Source of the DNA: Thermodesulfobium narugense DSM 14796
GTDB taxonomy: Bacteria > Thermodesulfobiota > Thermodesulfobiia > Thermodesulfobiales > Thermodesulfobiaceae
Length of the DNA: 64,000 bases
Reading direction: 5' to 3'
NCBI RefSeq assembly: GCF_000212395.1
Contig: NC_015499.1
Span: forward strand, 1,375,421-1,439,420
This document shows, piece by piece, positions 26,321 to 36,468 of this stretch (its first letter is position 1; every line of letters starts with the position of its first letter). The position numbers and the translations under genes are program-made. The notes under the pieces were generated by a model that saw only the letters and a list, made by a program, of their open reading frames with translations, was not told the origin of the DNA and made no database searches.

Positions 26321-27054
26321 TCCTAAGAGATTTAATAGTGTTAAAAAGAAGACTCATAATACTAATTGGTTCTAACTTGATGGGGCCAATTCTATATCTT
26401 ACAGCTTTTGGCTGGGGTTTGGGTTCGCAAATTCACACTTCAGAAGGGTCATATCTTAACTTTGTTCTACCAGGCATTTTATCTCTTACGGCTATGACGT
26501 CTTCATTTAATGGTTCTGGACCTTCAATAACTATTTCAAGAATATATACCAAAACCTTTGAAGAACTCTTAATAGCCCCTATTAAAACATCAAGCATCGC
26601 CGTTGCAAAAATTATTACAGGTTTAATTAGGGGGATATTGGCCTGTATCTCTCTGATATTTGTATCCTTTTTTTACGGCGCAAATCCTTTTTTGTGGAAC
26701 GCTATATTTGTAGTTCACCTAATTTTTTGCCTTCTTATTTTTTCTTCCATGGGAGTAGTAGCCGGACTTATAGCCTCATCTCACGAAACAATGAACCGCC
26801 TTAATTCCTTTTTTATAACACCTATGGCTTTTTTAGGTGGCACCTTTTTTAATACAAGTTTATTGCCCTATCCCATAAGCCTGATTATAAGCCTACTCCC
26901 TATTACTCCATGTTCAAACGGCTTAAGGGCAGCAGCTTTGGGAAAATCTCAAAATTTAAGCTTCTTTTTCCTTGAATTTATCTGGCTTATTTTTCTTGTA
27001 AGTATTATTATCTATATCCTAAAAAACAAAGAGTTAACCACTCCATACTCATAA
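26290..27054 (+). CDS. ABC-2 type exporter, membrane subunit
   Basis: A 254-residue permease with six predicted helices and the ABC-2 ending that runs from the TPMAFLGGTFF helix to a terminal hydrophobic helix. It starts with TTG 26290 after GGAGGTG, inside the ATPase gene. Its stop is five bases from that of the convergent accA. Cargo cannot be deduced. Confidence 0.9.
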   Translation: MQLFREVFPIVLRDLIVLKRRLIILIGSNLMGPILYLTAFGWGLGSQIHTSEGSYLNFVLPGILSLTAMTSSFNGSGPSITISRIYTKTFEELLIAPIKTSSIAVAKIITGLIRGILACISLIFVSFFYGANPFLWNAIFVVHLIFCLLIFSSMGVVAGLIASSHETMNRLNSFFITPMAFLGGTFFNTSLLPYPISLIISLLPITPCSNGLRAAALGKSQNLSFFFLEFIWLIFLVSIIIYILKNKELTTPYS

Positions 27055-27059
27055 CTTTT

Positions 27060-28037
27060 TCAAGAATTTAAATCAGTGTATTTACCAATGCTTGCATACT
27101 TGTTCCACTTTCCAGCTTTTCTTTCCTCTTCGTTTAAGCTTAAAAGATTAGAAATATTTCTTGCTATACATTCCTTAGTCTTTTCTATAGTTAGATCTAT
27201 ATCTCTATGTGCCCCGCCAAGTGGCTCTTCAATTATCTCGTCAATTATTCCTAATGAAAGTAAATCATAGGATGTCATTTTAAGAGCTTTTGCTGCTTCG
27301 TCAGCAAATTTTGCATCTCTAAAAAGTATAGATGCACAACCTTCTGGCGATATAACAGAGTATACAGAGTTTTCAAGCATTGCTATTCTGTCAGCCACAG
27401 AGATTGCTAAAGCCCCGCCAGATCCACCTTCTCCAATAACAATTGCCAAAGATGGAATAGAAAGAGAACTCATAAGACAAATAGACTCAGCTATCGCATT
27501 AGACTGCCCTCTTTCTTCAGCCTCTATACCTGGATATGCGCCTGGGGTATCTATAAACGTGACCAAAGGCAGATTAAATTTTTGGGCATGTCTCATTAAC
27601 CTCATAGCCTTTCTGTAACCTTCTGGATGAGGCATTCCAAAATTTCTATACACATTGCTTTTGGTATCACTTCCTTTTTGATGCCCAATAAAAACTACGC
27701 TCAAATCAGAAAACCTTGCAACTCCACCTATTATTGAAGGATCATCGCGGTACAATCTATCTCCCTTCATCTCAAAGTAGTCATCAAAAATTCCTTTTAT
27801 AAAATCCAGGGTACTTGGTCTTTTTGGATGTCTAGCTATCTGAAGCCTTTGATAAGGAGTTAGATCTTTCATAGTAATCTTATACAAGTTCTCCACTCTT
27901 TTTTGAAGCGATTCTATCTCTCCTGTCATATCTACACCAGTTTCAGCAGATACTCTTTTTAACTCTTCAATTTTGTTATAAAGGTCTATTATTGGCTTTT
28001 CAAAATCAATATATTGGTCTTTTTTATCAATAGCCAT
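27060..28037 (-). CDS. accA: Acetyl-CoA carboxylase carboxyltransferase subunit alpha
   Basis: A 325-residue subunit that, with AccD, moves the carboxyl group from biotin to acetyl-CoA to start fatty acid synthesis. Family blocks: RHPKRPSTLDFI, FIDTPGAYPGIEAEERGQ, IVIGEGGSGGALAI, and YSVISPEGCASILFRDA. It overlaps accD by 11 bases and is the last gene of the long minus-strand operon starting near 36.9 kb. Confidence 0.97.
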   Translation of the reverse strand: MAIDKKDQYIDFEKPIIDLYNKIEELKRVSAETGVDMTGEIESLQKRVENLYKITMKDLTPYQRLQIARHPKRPSTLDFIKGIFDDYFEMKGDRLYRDDPSIIGGVARFSDLSVVFIGHQKGSDTKSNVYRNFGMPHPEGYRKAMRLMRHAQKFNLPLVTFIDTPGAYPGIEAEERGQSNAIAESICLMSSLSIPSLAIVIGEGGSGGALAISVADRIAMLENSVYSVISPEGCASILFRDAKFADEAAKALKMTSYDLLSLGIIDEIIEEPLGGAHRDIDLTIEKTKECIARNISNLLSLNEEERKAGKWNKYASIGKYTDLNS

Positions 28038-28842
28038 GCCAGATCACCAACTTTTTTAATGTCTCTTTGATAGTTTTTCTTTCGATGACAGCATCTATCA
28101 TACCATGTTCTAAAAGATATTCTGACCTTTGGAATCCTTGTGGTAATTTTTGTCTTATTGTCTGCTCTATAACTCTTGGCCCAGCAAAACCTATCAAGGC
28201 GCCAGGCTCAGCAATAATCACATCTCCCAGCATAGCAAAACTTGCAGAAACGCCTCCTGTCGTTGGATGAAGTAGTACGGAAATATAAAGTCCTTTATTC
28301 TCCTTGTATTTTCCAATAGCCATTGCAGTTTTTGCCATTTGCATAAGGGAAAGCATTCCTTCTTGCATTCTCGCTCCCCCAGACGAACTAAATAACACAA
28401 GTGCTAATTTTTTTTCTCTAGCATAGTTAGTAATTCTAAATATCTTTTCTCCTACAACAGATCCCATACTTCCGCCAATAAAGTCAAAGTCCAAAATCCC
28501 TACAGCCATCCTTCTATCCCCAATTGTACCTTCTCCAACTATTATTGCCTCTTCTTTGAGAGTTTTAGATTGAGCCTCTTTAAGTCTTTCGGAATATGGC
28601 ATCGTATCCACAAAATTAAGACTGTCTACTGGAAGAATCCCTGAGAACATTTCTTCAAAACTATCAAACGTAATGTCTATTCTCTCTTGAACGCTTAATC
28701 TAAAGTGATAATTGCAATGATGACAAACTTTAAGATTATCGTTTAATTCGCGAGTATATATTGCATTATTGCAATTCGGACATTTTGTCCAAAGACCTCC
28801 TGGTATCTCCTTTTTTTTAACATTAAAGAATTTCTCTAGCAA
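28027..28842 (-). CDS. accD: Acetyl-CoA carboxylase carboxyltransferase subunit beta
   Basis: A 271-residue partner of AccA. The N-terminal zinc ribbon (KCPNCNNAIY and CHHCNYHFR) and the crotonase-like core (LFSSSGGARMQEG, TTGGVSASFA) are complete. The start is TTG at 28842 after GAGGTG. The subunits are adjacent (accD-accA), as in Firmicutes and several other phyla. Confidence 0.97.
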   Translation of the reverse strand: MLEKFFNVKKKEIPGGLWTKCPNCNNAIYTRELNDNLKVCHHCNYHFRLSVQERIDITFDSFEEMFSGILPVDSLNFVDTMPYSERLKEAQSKTLKEEAIIVGEGTIGDRRMAVGILDFDFIGGSMGSVVGEKIFRITNYAREKKLALVLFSSSGGARMQEGMLSLMQMAKTAMAIGKYKENKGLYISVLLHPTTGGVSASFAMLGDVIIAEPGALIGFAGPRVIEQTIRQKLPQGFQRSEYLLEHGMIDAVIERKTIKETLKKLVIWHGY

Positions 28843-28846
28843 AATT

Positions 28847-29350
28847 TCACCTCAATCCTTCAAAAACAATTAATAAATATATCAAAAGAATCAAAAACTC
28901 CAAAGGGGTTTTATTTTTAAACCACTTCGTAAACGGAAAAGAGAAATTTCTTTTACAAAAGGGATAAAAAAGCTTAACACCTTTACTACCTATCATATCA
29001 AAAAAGATATGAAGCAGATAACACATACTAAAAAAAATTATAAAGCTTACAAAAAAATTAAAATCTATATTCATTAGAAATCTTAACAGAAAAGTAAACA
29101 AAAAGTCTACTATAATTACTGCAGACAAAGAGTGCCAAAAACCTCTATGCGAGAAGAAGATGCTAAAAAAAGGATTTTTCACCAAAGTAGATATCTTCGA
29201 AGTAGGCAAATCAACGTCTGGAAATAATGAACCCAAAAAACTGCCCAAAAAAACTCCAATTTCATTGAAGTTCTTCATCCATTCAGGATGATTAACATAT
29301 ATAGCAACTATGCTCCCACCTCCAACTACCAAATGAGTAAAACCTGTCAA
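28847..29350 (-). CDS. YdjM/DUF457-family membrane-bound metal-dependent hydrolase
   Basis: 167 residues with three or four hydrophobic helices and the conserved metal-site pattern: GFTHLVVG near the start, FLGSLFPDVDLP and FFSHRGFWHSL. The reaction is uncharacterised; some relatives respond to SOS damage, and this gene overlaps uvrA by four bases, so co-expression with excision repair is likely. The start is TTG. Confidence 0.8.
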   Translation of the reverse strand: MTGFTHLVVGGGSIVAIYVNHPEWMKNFNEIGVFLGSFLGSLFPDVDLPTSKISTLVKNPFFSIFFSHRGFWHSLSAVIIVDFLFTFLLRFLMNIDFNFFVSFIIFFSMCYLLHIFFDMIGSKGVKLFYPFCKRNFSFPFTKWFKNKTPLEFLILLIYLLIVFEGLR

Positions 29351-32139
29351 GATCTATCAAACCATTCTTTAAGGTATTTACCCGTAAAGGAGTTCTTTGC
29401 TTCCATTATTTCTTCTGGAGTGCCAAAAGCCACTATTTGTCCACCCTTATCTCCGCCTTCAGGACCTAAATCAATTACCATATCACTAGCATAAACTACA
29501 TCGAGGTTGTGTTCAACAACAATCACAGAGTCTCCTCTATCAACTAATCTTTGTAAAACATTAATCAGCTTTTTTATATCATCAAAATGGAGTCCTGTAG
29601 TAGGTTCATCAAGCAAATATAAAGTATGACCCCTAAACTTTTTTGTAAGTTCGTACGCAAGCTTTAGTCTTTGTGATTCCCCACCAGAAAGAGTTGTTGC
29701 ACTTTGACCCAATCTTATATAACCAAGCCCAATATCGCTCAAAACAGATAGTTTTCTAAATATTGCTGGCTGAGCAGAAAAAAATTCCTTTGCTTCATCT
29801 ACGCTCATATTCAAAACTTCAGATATATTTTTCCTTTTAAACTCAACTTTTAAAGTATCTTTTTGATATCTTGTACCATTACAAACGTCGCAAGGAACGT
29901 ATACGTCCGGCAAAAAAAGCATCTGAATTTTTTTGAAACCTTCACCTCTACAAGCTTCACACCTTCCGCCCTTTACGTTAAAACTAAAATGTCCAGGTTT
30001 AAAGCCTAATCTTTTAGATTCGGGGAGTTGAGCAAACAGGTTCCTTATGTCATCCAGTACACCAGTATATGTTGCAGGATTGGATCTCGGAGTTCTTCCA
30101 ATAGGAGATTGATCCATCAAAAGAACTCTATCAATTTTTTCAACGCCCTCAATTGATTTATATTGGCCTGGCAATTCCCTAAAACCTTTTTCTTTCTTTA
30201 TCCCTTTGTACAAAATTTCATATAAAAGAGTACTTTTCCCAGAACCAGAAACACCTGTTATAGTACAAAATGTCTTCAATGGCAAGGTTATATCAATGTT
30301 CTTTAAATTAAACTGACTTGCACCCCATATTTTTAGAAAACTATCTGTCTTTCTTCTACAAGTATTTTCTACTATCTTTAACTTCCCTGAAAGATATTTG
30401 CCTGTCAAAGTATTCGATTCGTACAACCCCTTTATATCACCTGAATAAACTACCTCTCCACCTCTTTCTCCTGCAAATGGCCCCATATCTACTACAAAAT
30501 CTGCTGCCTCAATAGTTTCCTTATCATGTTCTACTACTATAACAGTATTGCCAATAAGCGAAAGGTTTCTCAAGCTATCTACCAATCTCGATATGTCTCT
30601 TGGATGAAGTCCAATACTTGGCTCATCAAGTACATAAAGAACCCCCACCAGACCAGAACCAATTTGAGTAGCTAGTCTTAATCTTTGCACTTCCCCTCCA
30701 GAAAGCGTCATAGTAGCTCTGTCCAAAGTTAGATAATCTAAACCAAGATCAAGAAGATATTGAAGTCTCTTTCTTATTTCTTTAAAAATAGGTCTTGAAA
30801 TCTCTTCTTTTTCACGAGCATGCGCTTCGTACTCATAAATATTGTTCTCATAGTCTTCAATAAATGCCAAAATATTTTCTGGAACGAGCTTTAACAGATC
30901 AGCAATGTTCATCTTATTTATGTATACGCTAAGTGCTTCCTTTCTTAACCTTGTGCCATTGCATGAACTACAAGTTCTCATTATAAAAAAGTCCTTAAAC
31001 TCATCCCACGATTCATTAAACGACTCTGAACGTTTTCTTTCAATATATTTTGCTATACCTTCAAAAGAGTTATCCTTTTCTATATCAGAAATGTCTCCAA
31101 ATAAAAGAAGATTTATTTCTTCAGGACTTAGCGTTTTTACAGGTTTACTAATACTTATGCCATGTGATCTAGCAAAACTTAACAAATTATATAAGTAATA
31201 TTGATTATATCTCCCTCTAAAGACTCTTACAGCCCCTTCTTGTAGAGACAAATTCATATCAAAAACCTTATCAGGATCTAATTCTTCTACAAATCCCAAC
31301 CCATTACACGCTGGACAGGCTCCATACGGGCTGTTAAAAGAGAAAAGTCTTGGACTCAATTCTACAAGGCTAAAACCACATTTTGGGCAGGATAGTTTTT
31401 CACTATACAAATCAAATTGACCATCTTTTCTCTGGACTCTGATTACACCATTTCCAACTTCCAAAGCTAACCTAACAGCTTCGCTTAATCTTTTTGTTTT
31501 ATCACTGCTAAGCGTTACTTCATCAATTACTAAAATTATAGTGTGTTTTTTATTCTTATCTAAAGTAACATCTTCTTCAGAAATATCATAAGTCTTTGAA
31601 TCAATTATCATCTTAAAAAAGCCCTGTTTTCTATATCTATTAATTAAGTCTTTAAACTCACCCTTTCTTCCATCAATTAGAACTGAAGTTATCATTATTA
31701 ATTCCTCTGGATATTTTTTGTATAAATCACTAACTATCTCATCTAAAGAAGTTGCCTTTATAGGAATATTGCAATTTGGGCAATATGCTACCCCAATTCT
31801 TGCAAAAAGCAGTCTAAAATAATCATATATCTCTGTAAGAGTTCCCACAGTAGATCGAGGATTGTGTGTCATACCCCTTTGATCTATAGAAACTGCAGGA
31901 GAAAGTCCCTCAATAGATTCGACCTGTGGCTTTTTCAACTGCCCTAGAAATTGTCTGGCATAAACTGACAAAGACTCAGCATATCTTCTTTGTCCTTCTG
32001 CGTAAAGCGTGTCAAAAGCAAGAGACGACTTTCCAGATCCTGACACTCCTGTAAAAACAACAAATTTGTTTCTTGGAATATCTAAATTCACATTCTTTAG
32101 ATTGTTTTCCTTTGCACCTCTAATTTTTATATAATCCAC
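29347..32139 (-). CDS. uvrA: UvrABC excinuclease subunit A
   Basis: A 930-residue damage-recognition ATPase of nucleotide excision repair. It has two ABC modules, each with Walker A GVSGSGKS (near residues 31 and about 640) and signature LSGGE, plus zinc sites CPKC/CPAC and CEAC/CDVC. Length is normal. The start is GTG at 32139. It lies downstream of nadD with a 25-base gap. uvrB and uvrC are not in the window. Confidence 0.97.
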   Translation of the reverse strand: MDYIKIRGAKENNLKNVNLDIPRNKFVVFTGVSGSGKSSLAFDTLYAEGQRRYAESLSVYARQFLGQLKKPQVESIEGLSPAVSIDQRGMTHNPRSTVGTLTEIYDYFRLLFARIGVAYCPNCNIPIKATSLDEIVSDLYKKYPEELIMITSVLIDGRKGEFKDLINRYRKQGFFKMIIDSKTYDISEEDVTLDKNKKHTIILVIDEVTLSSDKTKRLSEAVRLALEVGNGVIRVQRKDGQFDLYSEKLSCPKCGFSLVELSPRLFSFNSPYGACPACNGLGFVEELDPDKVFDMNLSLQEGAVRVFRGRYNQYYLYNLLSFARSHGISISKPVKTLSPEEINLLLFGDISDIEKDNSFEGIAKYIERKRSESFNESWDEFKDFFIMRTCSSCNGTRLRKEALSVYINKMNIADLLKLVPENILAFIEDYENNIYEYEAHAREKEEISRPIFKEIRKRLQYLLDLGLDYLTLDRATMTLSGGEVQRLRLATQIGSGLVGVLYVLDEPSIGLHPRDISRLVDSLRNLSLIGNTVIVVEHDKETIEAADFVVDMGPFAGERGGEVVYSGDIKGLYESNTLTGKYLSGKLKIVENTCRRKTDSFLKIWGASQFNLKNIDITLPLKTFCTITGVSGSGKSTLLYEILYKGIKKEKGFRELPGQYKSIEGVEKIDRVLLMDQSPIGRTPRSNPATYTGVLDDIRNLFAQLPESKRLGFKPGHFSFNVKGGRCEACRGEGFKKIQMLFLPDVYVPCDVCNGTRYQKDTLKVEFKRKNISEVLNMSVDEAKEFFSAQPAIFRKLSVLSDIGLGYIRLGQSATTLSGGESQRLKLAYELTKKFRGHTLYLLDEPTTGLHFDDIKKLINVLQRLVDRGDSVIVVEHNLDVVYASDMVIDLGPEGGDKGGQIVAFGTPEEIMEAKNSFTGKYLKEWFDRS

Positions 32140-32164
32140 AAATACCTCATTAAGTGAATCTAAA

Positions 32165-32770
32165 TTATTTATATAAGTTAAATCTTTTAATATATTCTAT
32201 AGTAGAAGGATCAAGAAACTCAGATAAGTTCTCATTTAACGCTATTTTCTTTCTAATTAGATTTGATGAAACATCGGGTATGTCAACTTCAAAGAAATCT
32301 ATATTACGAAAAATTCTTTCAGGTAACTTTTCAATTGATTTATCTTTACCGACATTTCTTTTGAAAACCGCAAACTTACAAATTTTCAATATATCATCAA
32401 TTTTATACCATTTTGGTAAAGAAAGTGCAGTGTCCAAACCCATAACAAAATACAGTTGTGAATCAGAATATTTTTTCTTGATATCTATTAGAGTAAGATA
32501 AGTGTAAGAAGGTTCTTTTCTAATTAATTCCAAATCGCTTAGTATATACCTTTTCTCATTTTTTATGCACTCATAAAGCATACACCATCGGTGAAAATCG
32601 CTACCATAAATCTTATTTTTTAAAGGAGATCTCTTAGCAGGGATCCAAAAAAAAATATCTGGGTCAAGAATGCTAAGCGCACTTTGCCCTAATTTTAAGT
32701 GGCCAATATGAACTGGATCGAAAGTACCACCTAAAATAGCTATTCTATGTTCTAATTTGACCATTTCCAA
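32165..32770 (-). CDS. nadD: Nicotinate-nucleotide adenylyltransferase
   Basis: A 201-residue enzyme making deamido-NAD+ from nicotinate mononucleotide. The nucleotidyltransferase signature GGTFDPVHIGHL and the C-terminal DVSSNLIRKKI (SSTxIR type) are present. It overlaps proA by 26 bases. TTG at 32770 or ATG at 32764 may be the start; neither has a strong ribosome site. A place after obg-proB-proA is common for nadD. Confidence 0.93.
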   Translation of the reverse strand: MEMVKLEHRIAILGGTFDPVHIGHLKLGQSALSILDPDIFFWIPAKRSPLKNKIYGSDFHRWCMLYECIKNEKRYILSDLELIRKEPSYTYLTLIDIKKKYSDSQLYFVMGLDTALSLPKWYKIDDILKICKFAVFKRNVGKDKSIEKLPERIFRNIDFFEVDIPDVSSNLIRKKIALNENLSEFLDPSTIEYIKRFNLYK

Positions 32771-34010
32771 ATATAACGTATTTCATTGTAGTTAGTGCCT
32801 CAAGACCCATAGGTCCTCTTACATGAAGTTTTTGAGTACTTATCCCTACTTCTGCACCAAATCCAAATTCACCACCATCTGTAAACCTCGTTGATGCGTT
32901 AGCATAAACCGCACTAGCATCAACATCTCTCAGGAATCTTCTAATGCTTGAATAGTTTTCTGAGACTATGGCTTCAGAATGTTTAGAACCATATTTGTTA
33001 ATATGGCTTATAGCTTCTCTTAAATCTTTAACTATCTTAATAGCAACAATTAAATCGTGATATTCTTTATACCAATCTTCTTCAGTAGCTAAAATCGCGT
33101 CCTTTACGTATTTCAGAGTTTGCTGACATCCTCTTATTTGTACATCTCTTTTTTTAAACTCCATAACCAGAGGCACAAGTATATTCGATGCTATATTTTT
33201 ATGAATAAGAACCTTCTCAATAGAATTACATACAGATGGTCTTTGCGTCTTGGCGTTTATCGCTATTTTTAAAGCCATTTCAACGTTAGCTGACTCGTCT
33301 ATATATAAGTGACAATTACCTATACCAGTTTCAATCACTGGGATATAAGAATTCTCAACAACATGTTTAATTAAGCCTTCTGAACCTCTTGGAATAATTA
33401 CATCTATAAATCCTCTTTGTTTTAAAAGTACATCCACTGCAGATCTATCAGTAGTTTCTATAAATTGAACTGCTCTTTCATCTATCTCTGCCTCTTTTAG
33501 CGATTCTTTAATAAGCTCTACAAGTACTTTGTTTGTACTTATAACTTCACTACCACCTTTCAAAATTACTGCATTTCCAGATTTAATAGCAAGGGTTGTG
33601 ATCTCAATAGTTACATTTGGTCTTGCCTCATATATTACTCCTATACATCCAAGAGGCACTCTTTTACAATAAATTTCAAGTCCATTTGGTCTTTTCACAC
33701 CAAATATTACGCTTCCAATAGGATCTGGAAGATAGGAAACCTTTTTGCAGCCTTCAGCCATCTGCACAATTCTTTTGTGATCCAAAAGCATTCTATCAAT
33801 TAAGCTAGAAGATATTCCCCTCTGTCTGGCAGCTTCTATATCTGAAGCGTTAGCGCTTATAATGTTCTTTTCGCTTTCAATTAACTTTTTTGACAAAATG
33901 TTTAAAAAATTATTTTTAGTGTTTGTATCTAAAGATGCAATGTTGTAAGTTGATTCCTTTCCCTCTCTACACAATTTTTCCACATATTCTTTAATTTCAC
34001 CAGTCTCCAT
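32745..34010 (-). CDS. proA: Gamma-glutamyl phosphate reductase
   Basis: About 421 residues; the second enzyme of proline synthesis, reducing glutamyl-5-phosphate to the semialdehyde with NADPH. It has the aldehyde-dehydrogenase fold with catalytic cysteine in TQRPSVCNSIEK and the family ending FGFGAEVGISTQKLHVRGPMG. ATG at 34010 is preferred because GGGAGG lies between it and an upstream ATG at 34034. Confidence 0.96.
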   Translation of the reverse strand: METGEIKEYVEKLCREGKESTYNIASLDTNTKNNFLNILSKKLIESEKNIISANASDIEAARQRGISSSLIDRMLLDHKRIVQMAEGCKKVSYLPDPIGSVIFGVKRPNGLEIYCKRVPLGCIGVIYEARPNVTIEITTLAIKSGNAVILKGGSEVISTNKVLVELIKESLKEAEIDERAVQFIETTDRSAVDVLLKQRGFIDVIIPRGSEGLIKHVVENSYIPVIETGIGNCHLYIDESANVEMALKIAINAKTQRPSVCNSIEKVLIHKNIASNILVPLVMEFKKRDVQIRGCQQTLKYVKDAILATEEDWYKEYHDLIVAIKIVKDLREAISHINKYGSKHSEAIVSENYSSIRRFLRDVDASAVYANASTRFTDGGEFGFGAEVGISTQKLHVRGPMGLEALTTMKYVIFGNGQIRT

Positions 34011-34034
34011 AATTATTAAACCTCCCCTAGACAT

Positions 34035-35117
34035 TTAGATAATTATCATATAATCTTTGTGAACTATCTCATCAGAAAATTTATAACCCAGAATACCATA
34101 AATATTCCTAGTATTAGACCCCTTTATTCTTAAAATTTCATTAGACGAATAATTGGTTAACCCTTTCGCAACAATATTACCAGATTGATCAGAAATTTCA
34201 ATAATATCAGCCCTTTTAAAATTGCCAACAACATCAATAACGCCCGATGGCAAAAGACTTTTATTTTTAAAGAGGGCCTCCTTTGCTCCCTGATCAATCA
34301 CAATTTTACCCTTAGTTCTACTATTGTGTTTTAACCATGACATCTTTTGCGAACTCTTTGTAGATGGCTCAAAAAACGTGCCTATATTAATAACCTTATC
34401 TACCATATTGAAAAATTCTTTTATTTTTTTATTAGAAATAATGTATACAGAAATCCCCGCATCAGTTGCTATCTGTGCTGCCTTAAGTTTTGTATACATC
34501 CCGCCAGTACCAAATTTTGAATTTGTTTGACCAGCAATATTAAAAAGTTCGCTGTCAATTTTTTTAACTTTCTTGATAAGGGTACTTGGATCATCTTTAT
34601 TCATATAAAGCCCATCAACGTCAGTAAAGATAGTAAGGATATTCGCTTTAACCAATAAGGAAACAAGAGCAGAAAGCGTATCGTTATCTCCTATTTTTAT
34701 CTCTTCTACGGCAACAGTATCGTTTTCATTTATAATGGGTATAATATTTGACTTTAATAAGACCTTAAAAGTATTCTGGATATTTAGAAATCTTTCACGA
34801 TTAGATAAATCCGTAGCCGTAAACAAAAGCTGTGCACATTGAATATTCCTCTTATCAAAAGCCTTTTTGTAGGCGTTCATCAAATAAAGTTGCCCTACGG
34901 AAGCTGCAGCCTGCTTTTCAGGAATTGATTTTGGATTTTTTATATTAGTATAAAATTTTCCAAGGCCTATTGCCCCTGACGAAACAAGGACAAATTTGAG
35001 CCCTTTTTTAATATTTAGTGACACGCCTTCAGCAATCATATCGATGAATTCTTCATTAATAGAGTTTTGTCTAATTATCGAGGATGTACCAATTTTCAAA
35101 ACAATTCTCATATTCAT
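34035..35117 (-). CDS. proB: Glutamate 5-kinase
   Basis: A 360-residue first enzyme of proline synthesis. The N-terminal amino-acid-kinase domain (VLKIGTSSI, VSSGAIGLG, NENDTVAVEEIKIGDND, FGTGGMYTKL) is followed by a C-terminal PUA domain from about residue 275. It starts at 35117 or two codons later. It is coupled to proA downstream and follows obg. Confidence 0.96.
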   Translation of the reverse strand: MNMRIVLKIGTSSIIRQNSINEEFIDMIAEGVSLNIKKGLKFVLVSSGAIGLGKFYTNIKNPKSIPEKQAAASVGQLYLMNAYKKAFDKRNIQCAQLLFTATDLSNRERFLNIQNTFKVLLKSNIIPIINENDTVAVEEIKIGDNDTLSALVSLLVKANILTIFTDVDGLYMNKDDPSTLIKKVKKIDSELFNIAGQTNSKFGTGGMYTKLKAAQIATDAGISVYIISNKKIKEFFNMVDKVINIGTFFEPSTKSSQKMSWLKHNSRTKGKIVIDQGAKEALFKNKSLLPSGVIDVVGNFKRADIIEISDQSGNIVAKGLTNYSSNEILRIKGSNTRNIYGILGYKFSDEIVHKDYMIII

Positions 35118-35162
35118 TTAAACTTTGCCCCTATAAAGCATCTTCCTCACGGATAAAAATTT

Positions 35163-36173
35163 TTAAACAAGAATTTTTGATTCAGAAACAGATTCTAAAA
35201 TTATATTCTTTAAAGCCTCAATACTAGTCTTATCAAAAGTACTTATAGAATAAACCTGCTCGTTTAGTCCTTTAAAATAAATTAAAAGTTTATTTTCTGT
35301 GTTTTTATCGATTAAATCGCGTTTATTTAGCAAAATTATTCTCTTTTTTTGTAACAAATTCTTATTATACTGCTCTAGTTCTTTTATAATTATATTATAA
35401 TACTTTATTGGATCCAAACTTGCATCTAGAACAAATATAAGAAAATTAGAACGCTCTATGTGTCTTAAGAATATATTTCCCAAACCTTTACCTTTGCTTG
35501 CCCCTTCAATAATTCCAGGAATATCAGCCAAAACTATTGACTTTTCATCGTTTGATAATACTCCAAGAACTGGTTTTATAGTTGTAAAAGAGTATTCACC
35601 CACAATTGCTTTGGCATTCGTCAAAGCATTTAAAAGCGAAGACTTACCAGCATTAGGAAATCCTATTAAAGAGGCGTCTGCAATAATTTTTAATTCTAGT
35701 AAAACGTTTTTTTCCTCACCAGGTTCTCCATCTTGAGCATAATGGGGAACTCTGTTCGTAGGCGTGGCAAAGTTAGAATTACCCAATCCTCCTTTTCCAC
35801 CCTTTGCAACCAAAAAAACTTTTCCATTATAATCAAGATCGCATATGATTTCGTTTGTATCCAGGTCTCTAACCAATGTTCCAATAGGCACATTAATGTA
35901 TAAATCTTGAGCATCTTTCCCATGCATTTTTTTGGAAGATCCAGGTTCTCCGTTCTTTCCCCTAAACTCTTGATTGGATTTAAAAAAGGACAGATCGCTT
36001 ACTTCTCTGCTAGCAACAAGATATATGTTCGCGCCTCGTCCACCGTCTCCACCATCTGGTCCACCCTTTGGAACATATTTCTCCTTCCTAAAGCTTACAC
36101 ATCCTCTTCCACCATGCCCCCCCACAAATTTCACTCTAGCAGTATCAGGAAAGATATACGATCTTAAAGACAT
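35163..36173 (-). CDS. obg: Obg family GTPase
   Basis: A 336-residue ribosome-assembly and stress GTPase. The glycine-rich N-terminal Obg fold (VKFVGGHGGRGCVSFRKEK) is followed by the G domain: GFPNAGKSS, DIPGIIEGAS, and NKRD. The C-terminal OCT domain found in Bacillus Obg is absent, giving the short form. It follows rplU and rpmA as in most bacteria. The gap to rpmA is six bases and no clear ribosome site precedes the ATG, which suggests coupling. Confidence 0.96.
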   Translation of the reverse strand: MSLRSYIFPDTARVKFVGGHGGRGCVSFRKEKYVPKGGPDGGDGGRGANIYLVASREVSDLSFFKSNQEFRGKNGEPGSSKKMHGKDAQDLYINVPIGTLVRDLDTNEIICDLDYNGKVFLVAKGGKGGLGNSNFATPTNRVPHYAQDGEPGEEKNVLLELKIIADASLIGFPNAGKSSLLNALTNAKAIVGEYSFTTIKPVLGVLSNDEKSIVLADIPGIIEGASKGKGLGNIFLRHIERSNFLIFVLDASLDPIKYYNIIIKELEQYNKNLLQKKRIILLNKRDLIDKNTENKLLIYFKGLNEQVYSISTFDKTSIEALKNIILESVSESKILV

Positions 36174-36179
36174 ACAATT

Positions 36180-36431
36180 CTAATTAGGAATAATTTCAGC
36201 TACTACTTTTCCGGCTTTCTTTATAAAATTAACCTTACCATCGATCTTAGCAAAAATAGTATAATCTCTTCCTACTCCAACATTATTTCCTGGGTGAATT
36301 TTTGTTCCACGTTGCCTTGCAATAATGGAGCCAGCACTTACCACCTCTCCACCATATACTTTAACCCCAAGATATTGAGGATTGCTATCTCTTCCGTTTC
36401 TAGAACTGCCTCCACCTTTTTTGGACGCCAT
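36180..36431 (-). CDS. rpmA: 50S ribosomal protein L27
   Basis: 83 residues beginning directly with [15 protein letters not shown], the mature L27 N-terminus that reaches the peptidyl transferase centre. There is no cleavable extension, and no prp-type protease gene lies between rplU and rpmA, unlike in Firmicutes. It starts with ATG after AGGAGAGG. Confidence 0.97.
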   Translation of the reverse strand: MASKKGGGSSRNGRDSNPQYLGVKVYGGEVVSAGSIIARQRGTKIHPGNNVGVGRDYTIFAKIDGKVNFIKKAGKVVAEIIPN

Positions 36432-36468
36432 TTAAACCACCTCTCCTAAAGTAACTTAAGATAATAAC